The notes beneath the pieces were generated by a model that was not told the DNA's origin, searched no databases, and saw nothing but the letters and a program-made list of their open reading frames with translations. A program made the position numbers and the translations under genes. Source: Phycisphaerales bacterium AB-hyl4 (GTDB taxonomy: Bacteria; Planctomycetota; Phycisphaerae; Phycisphaerales; Phycisphaeraceae). From it: a stretch of DNA of 64,000 nt. The stretch is taken from the NCBI GenBank assembly GCA_041821185.1, contig JBGUBD010000001.1, forward strand, positions 124,001-188,000, written 5' to 3'. Position 1 is the stretch's first letter. Every line of letters begins with the position of its first letter. Positions 60,160-64,000 of this stretch are shown in pieces.

Positions 60160-60648
60160 ATGTCCAGGAAAGTCCGCAGGCGTGCATCGTCGGCGAAGCA
60201 GGCATCGGTCACACCTGGTAAAGCGGGATCACGGGATGCCATGCCACCCCTCCTATCCGGTGGCAATCCTCAGATCGCAAAGGCCGACGGCGACGCCCCC
60301 GTGCAGTCCTACATCGCGGCCATGCCAGGCTGGAAATGCGATGTCGGACGCCGCCTCGACGCTCTGATTGTGCGGACCGTGCCCGACGTGCGCAAGGCGG
60401 TGAGATGGAACTCGCCGTTCTATGGCATCGAAGGGCAAGGTTGGTTCCTTACCTTTCATTGCTTCACAAAGTACGTCAAGGTGGCATTCCTCAATGGTGC
60501 GTCGCTGCGCCCCCTCCCGCCGGTCGAATCCAAAGATCCGAGCACGCGCTACTTTCACATCCATGAAGCCGACCACCTGGACGACGAGATCATGGCGAGT
60601 TGGATCAAACAGGCGTCGGAGTTGCCCGGCGAGCATCTGTTCCGGTGA
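60160..60648 (+). CDS. DUF1801-like (YdhG family) protein
   Basis: A 162-aa protein that fits the DUF1801/YdhG pattern, a small alpha/beta domain in many bacteria. Features are DAPVQSYIAAMPGWKCDVGR, then ALIVRTVPDVRKAVRWNSPF and YGIEGQGWFLTFHCFTKYVK with VAFLNG. The C-terminal ADHLDDEIMASWIKQASEL ends the domain. The ATG at 60160 follows GAGGAG (60148-60153); the upstream start at 60091 has no such site. The N-terminal 35 residues are basic. Function of the family is unclear. A terminator follows. Confidence 0.8.
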   Translation: MSRKVRRRASSAKQASVTPGKAGSRDAMPPLLSGGNPQIAKADGDAPVQSYIAAMPGWKCDVGRRLDALIVRTVPDVRKAVRWNSPFYGIEGQGWFLTFHCFTKYVKVAFLNGASLRPLPPVESKDPSTRYFHIHEADHLDDEIMASWIKQASELPGEHLFR

Positions 60649-60772
60649 ATGGAAGATCGGTCCTGCAGCCCAGCAAATGCGCAATCATGCCCCAACATTT
60701 GCACCGTCATCGAGCAACCGCCGCTAGACGGTTTCGATACCATGACAATCACCCCGATTTGAGTAGACAAAG

Positions 60773-60805
60773 AGCCTTCCGTCAGAAACGGAAGGCTTTC
60801 TTCTT
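60773..60805 (+). terminator. Rho-independent terminator
   Basis: AGCCTTCCGT (60773-60782), loop CAGAA and ACGGAAGGCT (60788-60797) form a 10-bp stem followed by TTCTTCTT. It lies downstream of the DUF1801-like gene. Confidence 0.8.
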
Positions 60806-60905
60806 GCGCGGGCACGGCTTAGAATTACCGTCGGAAAAGACCCATTCAAACTCGCCGGAAAGGCGACTGGATTTACGAACCGGGGCAAGTTCGGGGCGAC
60901 ACCAA

Positions 60906-61502
60906 ATGACACACATCGTCAACATTGACGCTTTGCCTCATCTCTATCCTACCCACATTCAGGAGCCAAAATTCTGGGAGAGCCTGGGTCGTGCCGTTGC
61001 AACTTTCGGATTACTAGAGGAAGTACTCGGTAAAGCCATTTTCGCGCTAACGGCAACCCGCCGCTGCAAAGACAAGGCAGAGGATCAGCGGGCGTATGCC
61101 AAGTGGCTGCCCCAGTTAGAGCATGCGCTCACTGATACGTTGGCTCCCCTTATCAATTCATACGATAAAGCGGCTCGCAATCATCCGGATGTAAAACTCG
61201 ATATTCTCAATGATCTGGTGAGGGACTTACGCAAAGCGTCGGAAATGCGAAATATCCTGTGCCATGGGTCATGGGGGAAGCCCGATGCTAACGGAGCTTC
61301 GCTTCCACGATTCGTGAATCGTAAAAAAATGATCGTAGATAGCCCGATGGATTGCTCATTTCTTGATCAAGTTCAGCGACACACTGCCGAGTTGGCGTGT
61401 GCTGTGATCAGCACGGTTACTCTGACGGGCTTGCAGTTCCCTGGATCGGATGGGCCGGGCCGTGCAGTCTGGCAAGAATCACCAGCGAAATCGTCTACAT
61501 AA
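60906..61502 (+). CDS. Hypothetical protein of lower GC content
   Basis: A 198-aa soluble protein, no known domain. It contains a helical N-terminal half (HLYPTHIQEPKFWESLGRAV, then TFGLLEEVLGKAIFALT) and DLVRDLRKASEMRNILCHGS, a pattern of an alpha-helical protein in which RNxxCHG resembles the active-site RxxxxH of HEPN-like domains. GC content is near 50 percent, clearly lower than the flanking genes, so it may be acquired. The longer open frame upstream crosses a terminator and is rejected. If HEPN-like, a toxin or RNA-cleaving role is possible but not shown. Confidence 0.6.
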   Translation: MTHIVNIDALPHLYPTHIQEPKFWESLGRAVATFGLLEEVLGKAIFALTATRRCKDKAEDQRAYAKWLPQLEHALTDTLAPLINSYDKAARNHPDVKLDILNDLVRDLRKASEMRNILCHGSWGKPDANGASLPRFVNRKKMIVDSPMDCSFLDQVQRHTAELACAVISTVTLTGLQFPGSDGPGRAVWQESPAKSST

Positions 61503-62305
61503 GGTAGTCGTGAAAAGGTGTCAGGAACTGTTTTCTCGCCTGGTCAGGCGCGCACCAACTCATCACACCGCAGCGCACCAACCCGGCGCAGCGGCCAACA
61601 GATAACGAGTGCCTGACTCTGGGTTGGGTTTGCTTGCGGTTGACCTCGCCAGCGGTTTACAAAACCGCTGATGGACAGGGCGACGTCCACGCCACGCAAG
61701 CGGCCCCGAAAGGTCGGCACGTCGGGACTCGACGAACGACGCACGCCAGGCAATCGCCTTGTGCGGCGTCGATCGCCGGGCTTGCGTGTTGCGCCTCACC
61801 TGTCCGGGGCAACAGCACACCACGACCCCACGTTCTCCCGAATCGGCCGACAGCCGCGGGCACTCGTTTGATGCATGTGTTTTTGATGAATCTGTTGATG
61901 ATCGCCACCGTTGTCGTCGACGCGGGCCCGCGAGAGCGCGCCCGCGCCGATGGCAGGTAGTCCCGCCGAAGCCCACGGATTGCATCCGTGGGGCCCGGCC
62001 CGCCCAACACTGACTGGGAAATCGGCACCGATCGAAAAGCCCCCTTAAACGGGGGATTTCCCGGTGTTGACGGCGATTCGCGATCCTCGGCGAACCATGA
62101 ATCGTAAAATACGCAAGGCCAAAGGCTGGGCCGTAGGGCCTATAGCCGGTATCATGAGTAATGTTCATCTAGTCTGAATCCACCCTGCGCGAGCGTCTGG
62201 AAGCGAAAACGCTCGTCGCCTGCAATCTGGGTCGCCAGCGCGACACGGCACGGAAGCGTGGGTGCCCGACCGTTTCGTTTTTTTGTTCTGATACGGGAGG
62301 CAAGC
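61503..62305. other. 803-bp region with no convincing gene
   Basis: I found no ORF with a credible ribosome binding site, codon pattern or family similarity on either strand. It contains GTGTCAGGAACTGTTTTC-like sequence near 61517, a CAGCGGTTT/AAACCGCTG hairpin (61650-61670) and palindrome copy 9 at 61968-61996. It may be degenerate mobile or pseudogene sequence. Confidence 0.55.
61968..61996. repeat. Dispersed palindrome, copy 9
   Basis: GAAGCCCACGGAT, loop TGC and ATCCGTGGGGCCC. It lies in the gene-poor stretch before the Gly-rich secreted protein gene. Confidence 0.85.
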
Positions 62306-63274
62306 ATGTATCGAGGCATTTGGATTGCAACGCTGGCGATGACGGCCATGAGTTTCGTGGCAGCGCCGGCGGCGGCGCAACGTCTGTCCGAACGAATTGA
62401 ACACGTCCGTCAGCAGCGGGCGCAAGAAGAGCGCGCGAATAACGAACGGGCCCAGGAGCAAGGCGTCGCGCAACGACTGCAAGGCGTGATCGACAACGCC
62501 AACTTCGAAAACACCACAGCCCAGGAAGCAGTGCGGTGGTGGTCGGAGCAGACCGGCATTCCGGTGGTCGTCGACTGGGACGCCATGTTGATGGAAGGCG
62601 TCGACGGCGACACGCGCATCACGATGAGCCTTCGACGCGTGCCGGCCAACCAGTTGCTCGTGGTGTTGCTCCGGATGGCGTCGCCGGACGTGGAGCTGAT
62701 CGCCGAGGCCTCGCAGTGGTATGTCGAAATCATGACCCGCAGCCAGGCCAACCGTCGGCCGACGGTTCGCATCTACGACATCAACGACCTGCTGCACGTC
62801 GTTCCCAACTTCAACAACGCGCCGCGGTTCGACCTCGAAAGCGCGCTTGACGCGGACCACGTCGGCGGCGGGCGTGGCGGCGGCGGCCGAGGCGGTGGTG
62901 GCGGTGGTGGTCGCGGCGGCGGTGGCGGTGGCGGTGGTCTGTTCGGCGACACCGGCACGGACCGCGACGACACGGAGATCCCCTCCCGCCGGGAGCGCGC
63001 CGAGGAATTGATCGACATGATCCGCAATACGATCGCGCCGGAAATCTGGCTTGAGCATGGCGGCGAGTATGGCTCGATCCGCTACTACAACGGCCACCTG
63101 ATCGTCAGTGCCCCGAACTACGTGCATCAACAGATCGGCTCGCCGATCAACATGCGACCTCGGCCGACGGCCCGAGGCGGTTCGCGTACGCGAGCCGACA
63201 ACGAACGTCGATCCACCGCTCCGCTGCAGGGCGAACGACCTGCCCGATCGCGCGGCGTGGCCGGGCGTCAATGA
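62306..63274 (+). CDS. Secreted Gly-rich protein with STN-like domain
   Basis: A 322-aa protein with a signal peptide (residues 1-26, IWIATLAMTAMSFVAAPAAA). Residues 55-140 look like a secretin/TonB short N-terminal (STN) domain: ANFENTTAQEAVRWWSEQTG, then IPVVVDWDAM, DTRITMSLRRVPANQLLVVL and ASQWYVEIMTRSQ. A Gly-rich linker (residues about 190-215) and a second folded segment (RERAEELIDMIRNTIAPEIW) follow. A GGGAGG site 5 nt before the ATG fixes the start. It may be part of a periplasmic or outer-membrane complex; no secretin pore domain is seen. Confidence 0.75.
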   Translation: MYRGIWIATLAMTAMSFVAAPAAAQRLSERIEHVRQQRAQEERANNERAQEQGVAQRLQGVIDNANFENTTAQEAVRWWSEQTGIPVVVDWDAMLMEGVDGDTRITMSLRRVPANQLLVVLLRMASPDVELIAEASQWYVEIMTRSQANRRPTVRIYDINDLLHVVPNFNNAPRFDLESALDADHVGGGRGGGGRGGGGGGGRGGGGGGGGLFGDTGTDRDDTEIPSRRERAEELIDMIRNTIAPEIWLEHGGEYGSIRYYNGHLIVSAPNYVHQQIGSPINMRPRPTARGGSRTRADNERRSTAPLQGERPARSRGVAGRQ

Positions 63275-63330
63275 CACGACCGCCGGTCAATGATGCACAG
63301 CGACTTTCCACACGACAACGCATCAACGAT

Positions 63331-63363
63331 AAAGCCCACGGATAGCCATCCGTGGGCTTTTTC
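63331..63363. repeat. Dispersed palindrome, copy 10
   Basis: AAAGCCCACGGAT, loop AGCC and ATCCGTGGGCTTT followed by TTT. It lies between the convergent Gly-rich protein and kinase genes and probably acts as a bidirectional terminator. Confidence 0.9.
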
Positions 63364-63411
63364 ATTCGTGAGCTTTGTTGTGCCCGTAACAGGCGACGCG
63401 TTTGCGTTGCA

Positions 63412-64000
63412 TCAACCCGGCGCGGCCGCGAGCGTGTCGGCCCACTGGCGATAACGGATGTACTGCTCGGTGTAGATGCGGGTCGCTTTGCGGTCGGGTT
63501 TGACGATGATCGGCTTGCGATCTTTACGCTTCGGGTCGGCCTCGGCCATCGCTTTGATCGCAGCACCGGGCGAGGCAAAGCCGCTGGCGGACTTGCCCGC
63601 CGCGAGCACGCCGAGAATCGCTGCCCCCAGCGCGGGCCCCTGGGTCGATGGGTGCACGGTGATCTGCCGCCCCATCACGTCGGCGTAGATCTGCACGAGC
63701 AGCGGGTTGTGATGCGGCAGGCCGCCCGTGGCGACGAGCTTGCGCACCGGCACGCCGCCCTCTTCGAGCAGATCGATGATCCATCGCACGCCGAAGGCCG
63801 ACGCTTCGAGCAACGCGCGATACATGTGCTCGGGCCCGTGGTTGAGTGTGAGGCCGAGAAACGCGCCTTTGAGTGAGCCGTCCATCAACGGCGTTCGGCA
63901 GCCGTTCATCCAATCAAGGCACAACACACCTTCCGCGCCGGGCGGCAGGTCGCGGGCTTTGCGGTCGAGCGCCTTGAACGACTTCTCGCCGACCGTACGA
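63412..64000 (-). CDS. FGGY-family carbohydrate kinase, ribulokinase-like (partial)
   Basis: The C-terminal portion of a sugar kinase, cut by the window edge (the frame stays open to position 64000). Recognisable FGGY blocks include LDWMNGCRTPLMDGSLKGAF, then LGLTLNHGPEHMYRALLEAS, the VRKLVATGGLPHHNPLLVQI segment with YADVMGR and STQGPALGAAILGVLAAGK. This order matches ribulokinase (AraB-like) better than glycerol or xylulose kinase. It phosphorylates a pentulose with ATP in the cytoplasm if so. The N-terminal domain is outside the window. Confidence 0.88.
   Translation of the reverse strand, partial: RTVGEKSFKALDRKARDLPPGAEGVLCLDWMNGCRTPLMDGSLKGAFLGLTLNHGPEHMYRALLEASAFGVRWIIDLLEEGGVPVRKLVATGGLPHHNPLLVQIYADVMGRQITVHPSTQGPALGAAILGVLAAGKSASGFASPGAAIKAMAEADPKRKDRKPIIVKPDRKATRIYTEQYIRYRQWADTLAAAPG

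Noticed and set aside
61563..62168. 201-codon minus-strand frame in the gene-free region, with several overlapping frames
   Set aside because: No ribosome binding site, no family pattern, and the composition resembles frameshifted repeats; it crosses palindrome copy 9.
62861..62940. GGCGGT-type tandem repeats considered as a CRISPR-like or satellite array
   Set aside because: They encode the Gly-rich linker of the secreted protein in frame, so they are coding low-complexity sequence.

Overview
The window is GC-rich, gene-dense bacterial chromosome that I read as a planctomycete, most likely class Phycisphaerae. The clues are proteins with PEP-CTERM tails, a DUF6268-like outer-membrane protein, an FHA protein with a C-terminal membrane anchor, many short secreted or beta-barrel proteins of unknown role, an Ebo-type gene cluster, rpoBC detached from rplKAJL, and many GC-rich palindromic repeats between genes. 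The class assignment is inference from gene content.

Layout. 0.1-5.7 kb: rpsB-tsf, a zinc-ribbon membrane protein, and ppdK on the other strand. 5.9-7.8 kb: a sugar phosphate isomerase and an amidohydrolase (minus). 7.9-16.5 kb: a long co-directional run of a GroES-like protein, aroA, an ABC exporter and then an Ebo cluster (small gene, eboB, eboE, eboC, eboF) without recognisable eboA or eboD. 17.3-18.3 kb: rplM-rpsI. 18.4-22.8 kb: outer-membrane protein, MscS channel, PhyH-like dioxygenase, transglutaminase. 23.1-26.1 kb: a lower-GC surface-glycan island (CMP-sugar synthetase-like, unknown protein, GT2 glycosyltransferase). 26.2-33.0 kb: tRNA-Thr, rpmF-plsX-fabH, a four-helix-bundle cassette, then fabD-fabG-acpP-fabF. 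33.1-36.7 kb: another isomerase, a beta-barrel protein and a PEP-CTERM protein. 36.9-45.3 kb: rpoC and rpoB (minus). 45.7-51.1 kb: GH57 glycosidase, PEP-CTERM protein, phosphatidylserine decarboxylase, HTH membrane protein, metallophosphoesterase. 51.2-55.7 kb: a short pheT, a lipoprotein, comF-like gene, pyrK. 56.0-63.3 kb: FHA protein, small hypotheticals, glnA, DUF1801-like protein, a lower-GC hypothetical, and a Gly-rich secreted protein with an STN-like domain. The window ends inside a ribulokinase-like FGGY kinase.

The genes form several functional groups. rpmF-plsX-fab and acpP make acyl chains and link lipid synthesis to ribosome genes; rpsB-tsf, rplM-rpsI and rpoBC are the information core; the Ebo cluster (TatD-like hydrolase, TIM barrel, prenyltransferase, phosphatase-fold protein), next to an ABC exporter, looks like a metabolite-processing and traffic unit.

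The most unusual content is non-coding. There are at least ten copies of a palindrome with the core AAGCCCACGG...CCGTGGGCTT, one of them in frame inside eboE. A second set starts with TTTAGC, and two of its members supply the stop codon of the gene before them. Arrays with a 7-bp period occur as inverted arms around a four-helix-bundle gene in the fab operon and around a small element upstream of rpoB. All calls come from reading the sequence; no database search was run.
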